Assembly (NCBI GenBank): GCA_963971535.1
Contig: OZ020593.1
Location: 20,241,487 to 20,305,486 of the forward strand
DNA length: 64,000 bases
DNA from: Notolepis coatsorum
Lineage: Eukaryota; Chordata; Actinopteri; Aulopiformes; Paralepididae
Direction of reading: 5' to 3'
Positions 1 through 10,477 of the stretch are shown in pieces. Position 1 is the first letter of the stretch. Each line of letters opens with the position of its first letter. The notes beneath the pieces were generated by a model, which was given only the letters and a program-made list of their open reading frames with translations, made no database searches and was not told the DNA's origin. Position numbers and translations under genes: made by a program.

Positions 1-333
1 TTCCAACTTCACAGCTGTGTTGATGGATTATTGTAATAATATTATACATCATCTGTGAACGTGTCTAGTCATTTCGTATGAACATCTACGGGATATATAA
101 ACATTGTGCCTAAAACGCCACCCCCGTGTACATGAAGTAAACACAACACTCCAACGTGATTTCCAATATGGCAGCTAATGGTAGAAAGTGATCTCCGCTG
201 GTTTACTCAATAAACGATTAGTAATGACGAGTTTACATACTCTTCTCAAACAATAATTACGTGTCAATCAACGTAGAAGACATTATTATTATTATTATCC
301 TGTACTGAAAGAAAACACAACCTTAGCGGCGAA
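1..333 (+). promoter_or_regulatory. Upstream region and 5'UTR of CWC27
   Basis: Repeat-free sequence directly before the start codon. It contains CCAATATGGCAGC near 160-172, which includes a YY1-like GCCAT core on the reverse strand, and GATATATAAA near 91-100. The transcription start cannot be placed. No exon of a divergent neighbour is visible on the minus strand. Promoter role is inferred from position alone. Confidence 0.45.
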
Positions 334-375
334 ATGAGTAACATTTACATTCAAGAACCCCCAACAAATGGAAAG
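334..375 (+). CDS. CWC27: CWC27 exon 1 (start codon)
   Basis: Encodes MSNIYIQEPPTNGK, the invariant N-terminus of vertebrate CWC27, and ends phase 0 at the donor GTGAGC. The ATG at 334 is chosen because the translation begins exactly as the known family does. These residues precede the cyclophilin domain. Confidence 0.95.
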
Positions 376-414
376 GTGAGCGCGAATGTTTCATTGCTGG
401 AACCAAATAGCTGA

Positions 415-870
415 ATGATTGATTGATTGAAAACTGTATTTAACAGATTGCAGAATGAGTACAATACAATACGGCTCAATACACACAATTGTTAAGGGGA
501 TGCAGACCAGATAAAGACGTTTGTCTTGTTTACATCAGGGTCCTCCATTTTCAATTCATAGTGACATTTATGACTAGTATAATGACATCATGACATTTAT
601 GGCATAGGGACATACATGACATACAGGTATTTAGTACTGTGACATTTGTGACATATACGATATGCAAATATACAGTATTGTTACCCATAGATCCTGACAG
701 AGAGTATATACATATGATGGGGAGGAGACTGTACATTAGGAGGAGGTGGGTGGGTGGGAGAGAAATATACATACGGTGGGGAGAGAATATATACACATAC
801 GGTGGGGAGGAGACTGTACATTAGGAGGGGGTGGGTGTGTGGGAGAGAAATATACATACGGTGGGCAAGC
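415..870 (-). repeat. LINE 3'-end fragment, family A copy 1
   Basis: The same sequence recurs at 2226-2965, 29310-29400 and (opposite strand) 53545-53715. On the minus strand it ends in a polyadenylation-like AATAAAG-type segment followed by a short TCAAT/ATTC tail, as non-LTR retrotransposon 3' ends do. The distal part (715-870) is an imperfect tandem repeat of ACTGTACATTAGGAGG and ATATACATACGGTGGG. No reverse transcriptase is left. Confidence 0.7.
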
Positions 871-1034
871 TCTATATATAACGTTAGATAGATTATAACC
901 AACCCCATGCCCACATGACATGTTAACCATGCTTCATGTGTCCATTTGATTAAATTAGATTCAAATGTATTGTTATTATCATACAGCACAGCAGTGTACA
1001 GTACAACGAAGAGGTTTGGCATCCAACCAGAGTG

Positions 1035-1402
1035 TAGCCCCTTTCGTGACTGTGATGCACCGAGTGAGTCCCTTGCTCCTCCATTGGAACATCCCATAAT
1101 TAACTCTGAAGAACTGGTCCTCTGCGAAACGCTCGTTGTACAAGTATCGCAGAGAAATTTCATAGGTACTCACAGTTGCACAAGGGTTTCGGACAGAGAA
1201 ACGCAATGGTTTGAAAGCTCGGCGTTACTAATAAACATTTTAAATATTTTGTATAAACTGGTCAACACAAATTTCTCTGTGATACTTGTACAACGAGCGT
1301 TTCGCGGAGGACCAGTTCTTCAGAGTTAATTATGGGGGTTTCTAATGGAAGAGCAAGGGACTATGTGAATTCACTCGGTGCATCACAGTCACGAAAGGGG
1401 AT
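1035..1402. mobile_element. Fold-back insertion 1 (368 bp, 10-bp TSD)
   Basis: Arms 1036-1160 and 1269-1401 are near-perfect inverted repeats around a 108-base spacer. The direct repeat AACCAGAGTG flanks the insert (1025-1034, 1403-1412) and the interrupted host is a family B copy, so this is an insertion. Each arm carries CTGAAGA followed 13 bases later by GAAAC, resembling a hammerhead core. A Penelope-like terminal repeat is a possibility, not shown. Confidence 0.65.
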
Positions 1403-1495
1403 AACCAGAGTGGAGATGTAACAGTAAAGTGCAACAGTAATATACAATGTACATGTGATATTAATATGTACAGTGATACATACAGGTATAAAGAC

Positions 1496-2109
1496 TAGGG
1501 CTGTCAAAATTAATGCGTTAACTCTGGAGATTAATTTAAATGTATTAAAGCATTAAAATAAATTAATCTAGATTAATCTATGGAGTGAAACATCTTCAAT
1601 TTTAGCGCCGTGGTCCCACGGATATAAGAAAGAGGTCTAGCTGAGTCAATGTTGATGGTTTTGTTGAACATTTGTATTTCACAGGAGAGAAACTGTATTC
1701 AAAGAAAGCTATTAAAATAGTCTTTGAAGGCGCCCCAGTGGCGAGCCACGTGGCGCGCTCAGCCGCAATGCGGCCGACCCGGGTTCGACTCCCGAGCCCG
1801 TCGTTATTTGCCGGGTGTCTTCCCCCCGCTCTGTCTCCCGTTCCTCCTCTGTCTCTCCCTGCTGGACTGCCCAGTAGAAATAAAGCGATAAAACGCCAAA
1901 AGAAAATCTTAAAAAAAAAAAAAAAAGTCTTTGAATCTAAATATACTTTCTTTGTGTTGATTTTACATTAATTCCATGATTTTACTCAAGTATATATCTG
2001 TTACAAGCTTCGGTTTTATGTAAAAAAAAATGCTATTTTTAATCTAGATTAATTACAGAAAATTGTGAGATTAATTAGTAAAAAAAAAATTTGTATCTAT
2101 TGACCACTA
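1496..2109. mobile_element. Non-autonomous hAT-type element with nested SINE
   Basis: Starts TAGGGCTGTCAA and ends TTGACCACTA (reverse complement TAGTGGTCAA). The 8-bp direct repeat ATAAAGAC flanks it at 1488-1495 and 2110-2117, the TSD size of hAT elements. AT-rich interior built on TTAATCTAGATTAA motifs. No transposase. A SINE sits inside at 1729-1925. Confidence 0.75.
1729..1925 (+). mobile_element. tRNA-derived SINE, family E
   Basis: The head has a box-B-like GGGTTCGACTCCC and a GGCGCGC...GCCG box-A region. The body ends in a poly-A run, and the 10-bp direct repeat AGTCTTTGAA lies on both sides (1719-1728, 1926-1935). A sister copy lies at 58542-58744 on the other strand. Not a functional tRNA: no cloverleaf downstream. 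Confidence 0.8.
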
Positions 2110-2485
2110 ATAAAGACACTTGTATGGTAAAAATAGTAGTGGTAAGTCATACTGGCCAGCAGTGTAACTAGTAAGAGTAGGTAAGGAATATGTACATACC
2201 GGGTATATAGTACACACTAGTGTATGAATGAATGAATGAATGAATGAATGAAAAACTTTATTTAACAGATTGCAGAATGGGTACAATACAGTACGGCTCA
2301 ATACACACAATTGTTAAGGGGATGCAGACCAGAGAAAGACGTTTGTCTTGTTTACATCAGGATCCCCCATTTTCAATTCATAGTGACATTTATGACATAC
2401 ACAACAGTATATCAAAGCAGGGTAGCCGGACCAGCACTCACAGGTTCAATGTTTTTTATTGGCAGCCTGAATCAAAAGCAGACAT

Positions 2486-2509
2486 GTTTCGGACAATGTC
2501 CTTCATCAG
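2486..2509 (-). ncRNA. Hammerhead-ribozyme-like core, - strand arm
   Basis: Mirror image of the motif at 2522-2545 in the other perfect inverted arm, so the same core is present on the minus strand with the same extra A. Activity is unproven. Confidence 0.28.
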
Positions 2510-2521
2510 CTAGCCATACCA

Positions 2522-2545
2522 CTGATGAAGGACATTGTCCGAAAC
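2522..2545 (+). ncRNA. Hammerhead-ribozyme-like core, + strand arm
   Basis: CTGATGA, a self-complementary GGAC-ATT-GTCC stem and GAAAC occur in hammerhead order. One extra A before the stem departs from the canonical core, and stems I and III and a cleavage site were not established. Activity is unproven. Confidence 0.3.
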
Positions 2546-3005
2546 ATGTCTGCTTTTGATTCAGGCTGCCAATAAAAAACATTGAACCTGTGAGTGCTGG
2601 TCCGGCTACCCTGCTTTGATATACTGAACTTTATGGGATTACAGCACCCAGTGTGAGAACTTGTGAGCGCGGTCTAACTTGACATACACAACATACATGA
2701 CATTTATGGCATAGGGACATACATGACATACAGGTATTTAGTACTGTTACATTTGTGACATATACGATATGCAAATATACAGTACTGTTACCCATAGATC
2801 CTGACAGAGTATATGATGGGGAGGGGACTGTACATTAGGAGGGGGTGGGTGGGTGGGAGAGAAATATACATACGGTGGGACTGGGGAGAGAATATATACA
2901 TGCGGTGGGGAGGAGACTGTCTATTAGGAGGGGGTGCGTGCGGGTGGGGGGGTTTGGACATTTACGGTGGCCAGTTTCGAATTGCAGCCTCCCATAGGTA
3001 GGGTC

Positions 3006-3035
3006 ATTCTCATGAAATCAAGATTTCATGAGAAT
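3006..3035. repeat. Short perfect hairpin
   Basis: ATTCTCATGAAATC at 3006-3019 is the exact reverse complement of 3022-3035, leaving two bases between the arms. It lies just before a SINE and has no clear role. Confidence 0.6.
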
Positions 3036-3056
3036 CACCCACATGTGCTCTATAGA

Positions 3057-3293
3057 GGCGACAGTGACTCAGGAGGTAGAGCGGTCGTCTGGTGATTGGA
3101 AGGTTCCCGGTTCGATTGCCGCTCCTCCTGGGCAGAAGTGTCCTTGAGCAAGACACTTAACCCCTAATTGCTCCCGATGAGCAGGTTGGCACCTTGCACG
3201 GCTGGATCCGCCGTCGGTGTGTGAATGGGTGAATGGCAGGAAGAGCTTTGGATAAAATTACTATATAAATGCACCATTTACCATTTAGTACAT
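3057..3293 (+). mobile_element. tRNA-derived SINE, family D
   Basis: Box-B-like GGTTCGATTGCC, the common fish SINE core TCCTTGAGCAAGACACTTAA and the 3' end CTATATAAATGCACCATTTA. Related copies are at 19733-20320 (interrupted) and 45847-46105. Confidence 0.8.
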
Positions 3294-3559
3294 TTCTACA
3301 CACTAAGCAACTTGTCCAGTTGCTATTGCATGCACTCATCTGTGTTTCACTACACACATGAGTGCATGCTTACCAACTGTCCGTCTGCAACACTACTATC
3401 ACCGACATCTAAGAAGGGAGATCCCCCCTTGAATGGCCCTTCTAAGGTTTCTCTCCTCCACACTGCCTATGGAGCATTTTCCCCCTATTGTTAGGTTTTA
3501 GTGAGTTTTTCCTTACCTTCGCGTGGGGTATGTCTGGGAGTGCTTGCATTCATTCATTT

Positions 3560-4077
3560 AGGGCGCGTTCACACCTACTCTGTTTGGTCCACTTTAAGTG
3601 GACCATGGTCCCTTTAGATCGATAGTCCGTTTGGTTTGTACAGGTGTGAACGCAAACCGAACTATAATGAGGACCAAACAACCGAACCATGGTCCTCTTG
3701 AAAAGTTGGGACTCGGTTCGTTTCAATCGAACTATAGTACCTAATCCAGGAAGCAAAGTAGCCTACTCCTCTCTAGACTGGCGCCGCACGCGGACAGTCT
3801 CTCTCTTCCTCCCTCTCTCTCTCTCCTCTCTAGACGCAGTCTCTCTCTTCCTCTCTCTCTCTCTACTCTAGACTCGCGCCGCACGCGGACCCCCCAACTT
3901 TCTCCTGCGTGAGGAGGACATTCGCGGACATTCTCTCAGATAAAGAAAAAAAAAAAGCTTACATACTTTTTGGGTAATTTCATAATAGTAGCGTGGACCA
4001 GCTCTGTAACAACAACGCATCTCGAGCTGCTTCTATGCAGCTGTCTAGTAGTTGACAGCTTACGCAGGAAGGAAAGG

Positions 4078-4127
<50 letters not shown>

Positions 4128-4377
4128 CCCCTCCCTCCCCTAGCGCCGTGCTCATAATAGTATCTCTCTCATTACGCTGCCGGCAACTGATTACGTTTGT
4201 GAGTGCTATAGTCCAATAGATGCGACAGCATGTCCTTTGTTTACAAATTAGATCCGCACCAAACAGGGTAGTGTGAACGCAGACCAAAATTAAACAATGT
4301 ATCATTTTCACATTTGGTCCACCAGAAAGTCCGGACTATCCACGGAAAGTCCGGACTTTCAGATGTGAACACACCCT
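3560..4377. mobile_element. Non-autonomous DNA transposon nested in LINE family M
   Basis: Ends GGGCGCGTTCACACC and, reversed, GGGTGTGTTCACATC form terminal inverted repeats; GGTCC/GGACC motifs recur near both ends. The interior contains two CT-rich blocks (3799-3870, 4078-4135). No open transposase. An exact TSD was not resolved. Confidence 0.6.
4078..4135. repeat. (CT)n microsatellite
   Basis: About 55 bases of CT dinucleotide with few interruptions, inside the DNA transposon. Confidence 0.85.
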
Positions 4378-4633
4378 TATTTGCATTTATTTTAAATTGG
4401 TTGGACCTTATGGTGTTCTTGTTTTGTTCTTGACTTATTGTTATGTTTCTTCTTGACTTGTTTAAAGAAGACGTGTCCAGCCCATGGGGACATTAACGTG
4501 TGTTGTCGGGCCTCACAAATAAATGTAATTTAATTTTATTTGATTTAAGCAGAGAAGATCCGCAAGTTAGTGTTTTCTAAACCTGATCCCTCTGAGTCGT
4601 TTTTTTGTCAGTGCGTGGCTTGTCTGGCATAGG

Positions 4634-5526
4634 GATGAGAGATAGTTTGGAAAATGCATATGCTGACCTTCAAAGCTTTTTTTGGCAATCAAAGCTTCGG
4701 GGCCGAGCTTTGATTTTAATTCGAAGCTTCGAGATTTTCTTTCTTTTTTCTTTTTAATTATAATAATTTTAATTTTTTTTTATCTTATGTTGTGGGACTT
4801 GTACAGCACTTTGGTAAACTTTGTTGTTTTTAAATGTGCTCTATAAATAAAGTGGATTGGATTAATTAATTAAGTAGGGTTTTCGTGACTGTGACGCAGC
4901 CAACAAGGTTTCACTCGGCTGCGCTGCCTGGGTGCAGTGGGGCTGCTCTCACAGCCAACGACATGACATTACATAATTATGTTGCAACCTTTGTCTATCA
5001 AGCAAACAATTATATTATATTTAATTTATAATTTATAATTATATCAGACAATGCACCTACAAAAGCAGATGATTACAATTAAATTAGCCAACTTGGTAAC
5101 ACATTAGTCATAGCAGCATAGGCATATCCTTATTAATGTTTTGTGTGGCGTCGCCGTCGTGTACAACGATACTTAAGTTTTTTAGGTGATTTGACAAAGT
5201 TGTTGTAGAGTTGTGATATGCCATTTTCTTCTGGCATATCTGGCACTCTGCTTTTTGGGCATTGTCTTTGCATATTTTAAAGTGTAACCACACCACACGT
5301 CTGATGACTTCTTCGTCGATATGTCTGCTGCACATGTCCTTGTTGTTTTCAACACAGATAATCTCCACGTGCTTGTTGTAGAGAGGTGGAGTCGAGGCGC
5401 CGCTTACTTTCGTTTCATTGGAATGGAGGCGCAAGATTTTGGAGGCAAACATTTTTTTTTTTTTTTTTTTTTATGTTCGAAGCTTGTGCCATCGAATGAA
5501 GCTTCGAAGTATTTAAGACAGCCCTA
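4634..5526 (-). mobile_element. Deleted hAT-type transposon with BED zinc-finger remnant
   Basis: The right end read on the minus strand begins TAGGGCTGTCTTAAATACTT, and CGAAGCTTCG-rich sequence lies near both ends. It encloses a BED-finger-like ORF at 5108-5452 (minus). The left boundary is approximate, and no catalytic hAT transposase domain is present. Confidence 0.6.
5108..5452 (-). pseudogene. BED-type zinc-finger fragment of a hAT transposase
   Basis: A 114-codon open frame contains VVWLHFKICKDNAQKAECQI, then CQKKMAYHNSTTTLSNHLK. This is the BED pattern of aromatic residue, Cys-x2-Cys and His, known from hAT transposases and ZBED proteins. The RNase-H-like catalytic region is missing. 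Transposon debris rather than a host gene. Confidence 0.6.
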
Positions 5527-6192
5527 TATATTGCATACACTGTAGAACTAAAACCTCTTGAGGCTGCTGGACTTCAGACAAAAACACGTGTGACTTGAGG
5601 CGCCTGAAGCTGTCTAGAACAGCTTGTCTATATGTCCCCACAAAAGTATACCAATCACAGCTGATGATTTTTACTGACATCACATCCTGTAAAATTAACC
5701 AGCGGCGGCAGCTATGTTGCATTTCTATTCAAACGCGAAGGTTGGAAGAAAAAGCTCCCAGTTGGAAAATCTGAATATTGACCTCTAATGTGTTCCAGTG
5801 CCCAGCTCTGAAATAAACATACATTTACACACAATAAATGTATGCAAAATATGTACCATTATCTTCTAAGGGGAAAGCATGTGACCCCTAAAGAAGCTGT
5901 GAAAAGTCTGAGTATAGAGAGACCAACCAGAGTTTCCTCGTAGGAATTACGACTTCGAAGGCTGATCCATTGCATTTTTCCTAGTAGGAGGAGGTCTGAT
6001 CTTTCCTAGTTCCCACTTCAATGGAATGCACCATTAGAGCTGATTATTTCACTGACGTCACATGCTGAAACAGCTATCCCAGCCAGCCAGCCAGCCAACA
6101 AGCTAGCTCGGTGCTGCATATATGAAGTCATGACAATAAATAAGATACAAATATATCAGACAATGTTTTGTATGTCAGAAAACCTCAATTCA
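5527..6192. other. Intron 1 sequence without recognised features
   Basis: About 660 bases with no repeat family that I can match and no exon. A short (CCAG)n run sits at 6078-6094. Confidence 0.5.
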
Positions 6193-6640
6193 GGGGCGGC
6201 TGGGTGGCGCAGCGGAGATTGCGCTCGTCACCAACGCAAGAGACTCCGGTCTTGAATCCGGGTGTCAGCATTGCCTCCGGCTTGGGCCGGCCGTCATACT
6301 GGCTCATTTGGCAGAGTCAGCGGGTGGAAGTCGATGGGTGGGGATTTGGACGTTGTGGACAGCGACTCCTACAGGTCGGTTGGGGGACGCCTGCACAGCA
6401 GAGACAGGAAGTAGCGGGGGTAGTGTGATCCTCCCACGCGTTACACCTCGCCAATGAGAGTCCGCGCTGGCAGGTGAAAATATGTGACAGGCTGCCTCCT
6501 CGTGTACCGGAGGGGACACGTGATGCAAGGCTTCTATCTTCCCTACAACCGACCAGTGGGGGGCATAGTCGAGCAACATTCAAGACAGTGGAGGGGAGAA
6601 TTGGCACAGCGAAATTGGGATGGGAGAAAAATAGAAAAAG
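6193..6640 (+). mobile_element. tRNA-derived composite SINE, family C
   Basis: The head GGTGGCGCAGCGG with a degenerate box B (TCTTGAATCCG) is followed by a long body: TCGATGGGTGGGG, CGACTCCTACAGGTCGGTTG, and a tail GAAATTGGGATGGGAGAAAA. Copies lie at 22146-22628, 24698-25177, 43880-44342, 46140-46628, 46640-47106 and 54335-54640. Confidence 0.8.
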
Positions 6641-6834
6641 AGTGCGTGCGTGTGTGTGTGGGAGAGAGAAAGAAACGTTATAGCCTGGTGATCTACCACA
6701 TTTATACAGGTGAATAGAGTGATTCTTTTTTATTTAGCTATTTTAATCAGAGGCCACAAGCCATATCAGGGTAAATTAATCATATAAGAATGGGGCTGAT
6801 TAATTAATTAATTCATGAACTTCCCAGCAACTTG

Positions 6835-7160
6835 TGCAGCGGTGGCCTAAAGGTTAGAGAAGCGGGTCTGTGACCGGAAGGTCGCCGGTTCGATCCCCCG
6901 GACTGGCAGGAAAAATCTGGGCTGGGGAAGTGAATTAATAACTCTCTCCCATACCCTTAACACCAACCGCTGAAGTGCCCTTGAGCAAGGCACTTAACCC
7001 CCAACTGCTCCAGTGGAGTTGCTCAGTGGCCAACGGTGTCAGACTGTGGTTGTACTGGGCAGCTCCCAGGTATGAATGGAACTGTGTAAATGTGAAGCAG
7101 GGCGTAGCTGAAAAAGAGCATCCGTGCTCAGCGAACCTACCCTGGGTAAATAAAGGTTAT
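6835..7160 (+). mobile_element. SINE with tRNA-like head and conserved core
   Basis: Box A-like TGGCCTAAAGGTTAGAGAA and box B GGTTCGATCCCCC, then the core CCTTGAGCAAGGCACTTAAC and the end CTACCCTGGGTAAATAAAGG with a (TA)n tail. Typical architecture of teleost V-SINE-like elements. Confidence 0.8.
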
Positions 7161-7569
7161 ATATATATATATTATTTACCCAATTTTACCTGGAGAATGA
7201 ATTACATACAATTCAATAATCAAGTTTGTTTGAAAAATAAAAGAAAGTACGATAAAATAATAAACAAAACAATCTCTTGTCCAAAAAGGAATAGGAAGAA
7301 GTAATTAGCTTATCGGGTCATGCCCCTTATTTCAATATAGCCTTACATTTGTTTTCGAACAGTGTTTATAGCATATTAATGACAATTACATTTAGGCTAC
7401 ATTTTATATTATATCGTCATGTAACTCGAGAACCGAGGCCCGAATTTGGTCGAGTGAGGTGGCGTTCGAACGGCAACAAATAGATCTTTAATTTGGTAAT
7501 TTATATTTTTGGCGAAAAATGCAACCGTGACTTTGTGCATTCCGCCGGTGGGCATGAGGGCCCTCTCCC

Positions 7570-8165
7570 GGGCCGTTGCGTGTTAAGATTAATAATCTAT
7601 ATTTATTTTCCACTCACTTGTTCTCACTCGCAAACAGGCTGGATAAGGCCAGTCACGTGGTAGGGGTGGAGCTGGACTCTCTAGCGGTGGTGGTGGAGAG
7701 GAGGAGCCTTGCTAAGCTCCATGCCATCAGGGACAACCCCTCCCACCCACTACACACAGACTTGGCTGACAGAAGGAGCACGTTCAGTGCTAGACTAAAG
7801 ACTCCCGAGATGTAGCACTGAACGGCACAGGAAGTCCTTCATTCAGACAGACATCAGACTTTACAATGCATCACTGTGCCTCACTGCATCACTGAGCACC
7901 GGGTGACAGTACTATCTTTCTGGACTTTTACTTTTAAACCGAACATAGCACAATTATACACTTACTGTATAGTTCTGTATATTTTTTACTGTATATTTTA
8001 TATTAGAATGTAACATAGGAAATGTATATCCCGGACGGTATTTTATTCTTAGGCTTATTTTAATTCTTATTCGTGATTTTTGGTTTTGTCTACCTAAATG
8101 TTTACTGTGAGCGATTTGTAGTGCCAAATTTCCCTCGGGATGAATAAAGTATTTCTATTCTATTC
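7570..8165 (+). mobile_element. 5'-truncated LINE, 3' end
   Basis: A reverse-transcriptase C-terminal remnant (7637-7815) is followed by a 3'UTR ending CCCTCGGGATGAATAAAGTA and an (ATTCT)n tail. Another 3' end of this kind lies reversed at 24095-24260. Fused to no host exon. Confidence 0.75.
7637..7815 (+). pseudogene. LINE reverse transcriptase C-terminal fragment
   Basis: Reads DKASHVVGVELDSLAVVVE, then KLHAIRDNPSHPLHTDLAD and RRSTFSARLKTPEM before a stop. The DNPSHPLH...RRSTFSARL pattern resembles the extreme C-terminus of Rex1/L2-like LINE polymerases. No catalytic motif is present. Confidence 0.6.
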
Positions 8166-8282
8166 TATCTCTAGTCATGTGGTTAAAGAGGAACTAAACC
8201 CATGGTCACTTTGTTGCCCCCTAGTGGTTGAGAATGTTCACCTCGCTGCACGCTCTGCCCCACCCCATCTGTGATATCAGAG

Positions 8283-8652
8283 GCTACGTTCACATTGTAG
8301 AGTAGACCAAGAGTGGATTTCTTTGCTCATATGTGACTTGTGGATCTTTTCAATTCTGATTTGGGGTCACTTTCATATCTGGTCCTAAATCAGATACAGG
8401 TCTGATCTTTTACAATGCGACCTCAGTCTGAACAGTCATGCGACTTTCATGCAACTTTTACTCTAGATTGACATTTGTTACTACTGTCCATCTTCTTTAT
8501 CGTTCATTTGCACATGCGGGTCAGTTCAGGAGCGTGACCAGTTACACACTGGAATCTGATATTGGCCACATTTATAAAAAGAATGATAAAATAAAAAAGA
8601 TCTAAGCAATAAATCTGAATTGAGCACGAAGGCTTGCAGTGTGAACGTAGCC
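8283..8652. mobile_element. MITE with GGCTACGTTCACA termini
   Basis: The ends GGCTACGTTCACATTG and CAGTGTGAACGTAGCC are a 16-bp terminal inverted repeat with one mismatch. 370 bp, non-coding. A relative is at 14783-15142. A TSD is not clear. Confidence 0.7.
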
Positions 8653-8812
8653 AGAGTGTCATAGAGTAAGGACTAGGGGGGGAAAAAACAGAGTGTGCAG
8701 CCAGCAGCAAGGTGGAAATATCAATCACTAGGGCAGCAAAACTACCATGGGTGCTGTTACTCTTTCATTATGTTTCAGTAACAACAAGCCTTACTTTGTG
8801 ATTTCTCCGTAG

Positions 8813-8909
8813 GTCCTGCTCAAGACCTCAGCCGGTGATATTGACATTGAGTTGTGGTCCAAGGAGGCTCCCAAAGCATGTCGAAACTTCGTGCAGCTGT
8901 GCATGGAAG
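8813..8909 (+). CDS. CWC27: CWC27 exon 2
   Basis: Encodes VLLKTSAGDIDIELWSKEAP, then KACRNFVQLCMEG (last codon split). This is the start of the cyclophilin fold, residues 15-47. The acceptor is TTCTCCGTAG, the donor GTAATG; ends phase 1. A short (GGCT)n run begins 11 bases into the next intron. Confidence 0.96.
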
Positions 8910-9239
8910 GTAATGACGGACTGGCTGGCTGGCTGGCTGACTGGACAACACTAGCTGTATTTTCCACCAACGTGGAATAGCTACAGGCTATAAAACATTA
9001 AAGTCTGCTGAAGACGGGAAGCTGAGTCATTCAGGTCTCCCCTGCTGTGGTCTCTTGGTCGTCTCATTAAAGCCCACTGACTCATATGAGGCTGCAGTAC
9101 TTGATCCGACATGGAGATGTCCACGTCAGTAAAGAGGCGCAGTGTGAAGCTGATAACTAAATCATTATCTGTTTTGTAAACTGGCCGGTGGCAGCATTAA
9201 AACAAACATCACAGTTACATTGACTTTCATTAACTAGAC

Positions 9240-9300
9240 ATATCCCCAATTTCCCCAAGGGGATCAATAAAGGAATATCTCATCTTATCTTATCTTATGC
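9240..9300 (+). repeat. LINE 3' tail, (ATCTT)n
   Basis: CCCAAGGGGATCAATAAAGG followed by repeated ATCTT. The same tail is at 34427-34475 and 35145-35195. Confidence 0.6.
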
Positions 9301-9478
9301 TTCTAGCTCAAGTTGCCTTAAATGGAAACCCTGCAAAATTGTCTGATGCTTGATAATTGAAGGTGTAAGCACAAGTGTAACCCAGCTTTGCTCACATCTA
9401 CCGATCCCAATTTTTGATAAGGGTGTGATGCCAAATAAAATGGTGTTTTATTATTTATTTATCCAGGAAGGTCCCATT

Positions 9479-10370
9479 AACCCATTACCCGCCAAAACGC
9501 TGTTCAGCGTTATTGCCCGCCATGCGTTGTCTGCCAATATCGCTGTACAGCGTGTTTCAAGGTCATATTTCATATTTTCGGCATGGAATTCATATTTCAC
9601 CCACGGAGCCTTGTCATATGCTGCGGGAGCCATCACAACTGACTGCAACGCTTCAATACCGCCACCTGGTGGCCGATCGGCGAGTTGCCAAACCGGAAAT
9701 GCCCGTTTCAGCTCGGTCCGTCCCCTAATTCCGTCCGGCCACTCGTTTATCGTCCCGGGACTCAATCCACACACCGTGGACATGGATCGTTGCCATAACT
9801 CAATAAACAACATGATTTGGGCCTATATTAGTATTATACAAACCGGAACTGGATCGCCTCGATCCCCACCACATAACTGGGATCTGTTTGTTCCACTCTC
9901 ATCGCCCAACGGTACGAGGAGACGGACGTGAGTTTCAGCGTTTTTCTTTATCATTTTCGATACAAACTGCTCTGATCAATATATCACCCATACTATATAA
10001 ATCATTTAACGTCGGTCACGGAATTATAAACGACCCCCCCCCCCTCCGTTCACCCGCAGACAGATGATCAGTCATAACGTTTAGGACCATGTACCGTTTA
10101 CATTTTTAATATAGCATGGATCGGTATCAAACTGCATTTGATAATCGAATATATGCATTTATGCCTATATCTCACGTTCTATGAAATACTGCACAAAACG
10201 ATAAAAACATATTTATACTCTAGACGGTATTTTCGTATGAATGTGTGAATGAAAAAGTAAAACGTTCCTGAACGATAGATAATTGATGTTGAATGGGCCA
10301 TAGTAATGTCAATTTAGCAATACAATTTAAAAAGTTATAGCCCTGCAAAGAAGGTGAACATCTCCATAGA
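9479..10370. mobile_element. piggyBac-like non-autonomous element, boundaries uncertain
   Basis: The left end TTAACCCATTACCCGCC fits a TTAA target followed by a piggyBac-type CCC end. The internal ACCGCCACCTGGTGGCC block is shared in kind with 27395 and 54215. The right end was not found. Open frames within it do not look like protein. Confidence 0.35.
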
Positions 10371-10477
10371 CAAATAGCGCTGGCAGAGAATGGTTTAGTA
10401 TGATCAAAGTGGTGGAAAGTTTAAGTCAAGCACTTTGATATATGTTGTCTGTTTAAGAAAGAGTGCAATAAATGATT

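Larger units (their letters stand above)
945..2225 (-). repeat. LINE 3'-UTR fragment, family B, split by two insertions
   Basis: Segments 945-1034, 1403-1495 and 2110-2225 match a repeat family also at 16900-17160, 17640-17790, 20695-21030, 22075-22800, 50575-51255 and 56225-56545. The shared blocks are TTTGGCATCCAACCAGAGTG, GTAACAGTAAAGTGCAA and AACTAGTAAGAGTAGGTAAG. The tail is (AATCT)n on the minus strand, as in non-LTR elements. This copy is interrupted by a fold-back element (1035-1402) and a hAT-type element (1496-2109). Confidence 0.75.
2407..2679. mobile_element. Fold-back insertion 2, Penelope-like terminal repeat pair (273 bp, 14-bp TSD)
   Basis: Two perfect 105-base inverted arms (2405-2509 and 2522-2626) separated by 12 bases. 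The direct repeat TGACATACACAACA flanks the insert (2393-2406, 2680-2693) within LINE family A. Each arm reads outward as CTGATGAAGGACATTGTCC then GAAAC, followed by a CAATAAAA and GTGAGTGCTGG context that resembles Penelope-like element terminal repeats. That family assignment is from remembered motifs only. Confidence 0.6.
2226..2965 (-). repeat. LINE 3'-end fragment, family A copy 2, interrupted
   Basis: Same element as 415-870, with a (GAAT)n tail at 2226-2252, interrupted by the fold-back insertion at 2407-2679. Its distal GGGGAGGAGACTGT minisatellite-like part at 2813-2960 corresponds to 715-870 of copy 1. Confidence 0.75.
3475..4550 (+). repeat. LINE 3'-end fragment, family M, interrupted
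   Basis: Left part 3475-3560 and right part 4378-4550 form one unit that also occurs, reversed and uninterrupted, at 50695-50930. It ends in AATAAATGTAATTTAATTTTA-type sequence. A DNA transposon at 3560-4377 separates the halves. Confidence 0.6.

Noticed and set aside
1-333. First exon of a divergent neighbour (SREK1IP1 lies head to head with CWC27 in human)
   Set aside because: No matching reading frame on the minus strand within 1-333; it would have to lie outside the window.
9350-9931. 193-codon open frame
   Set aside because: Lies over a putative piggyBac-like end, has no recognisable domain, and the opposite strand is open as well.
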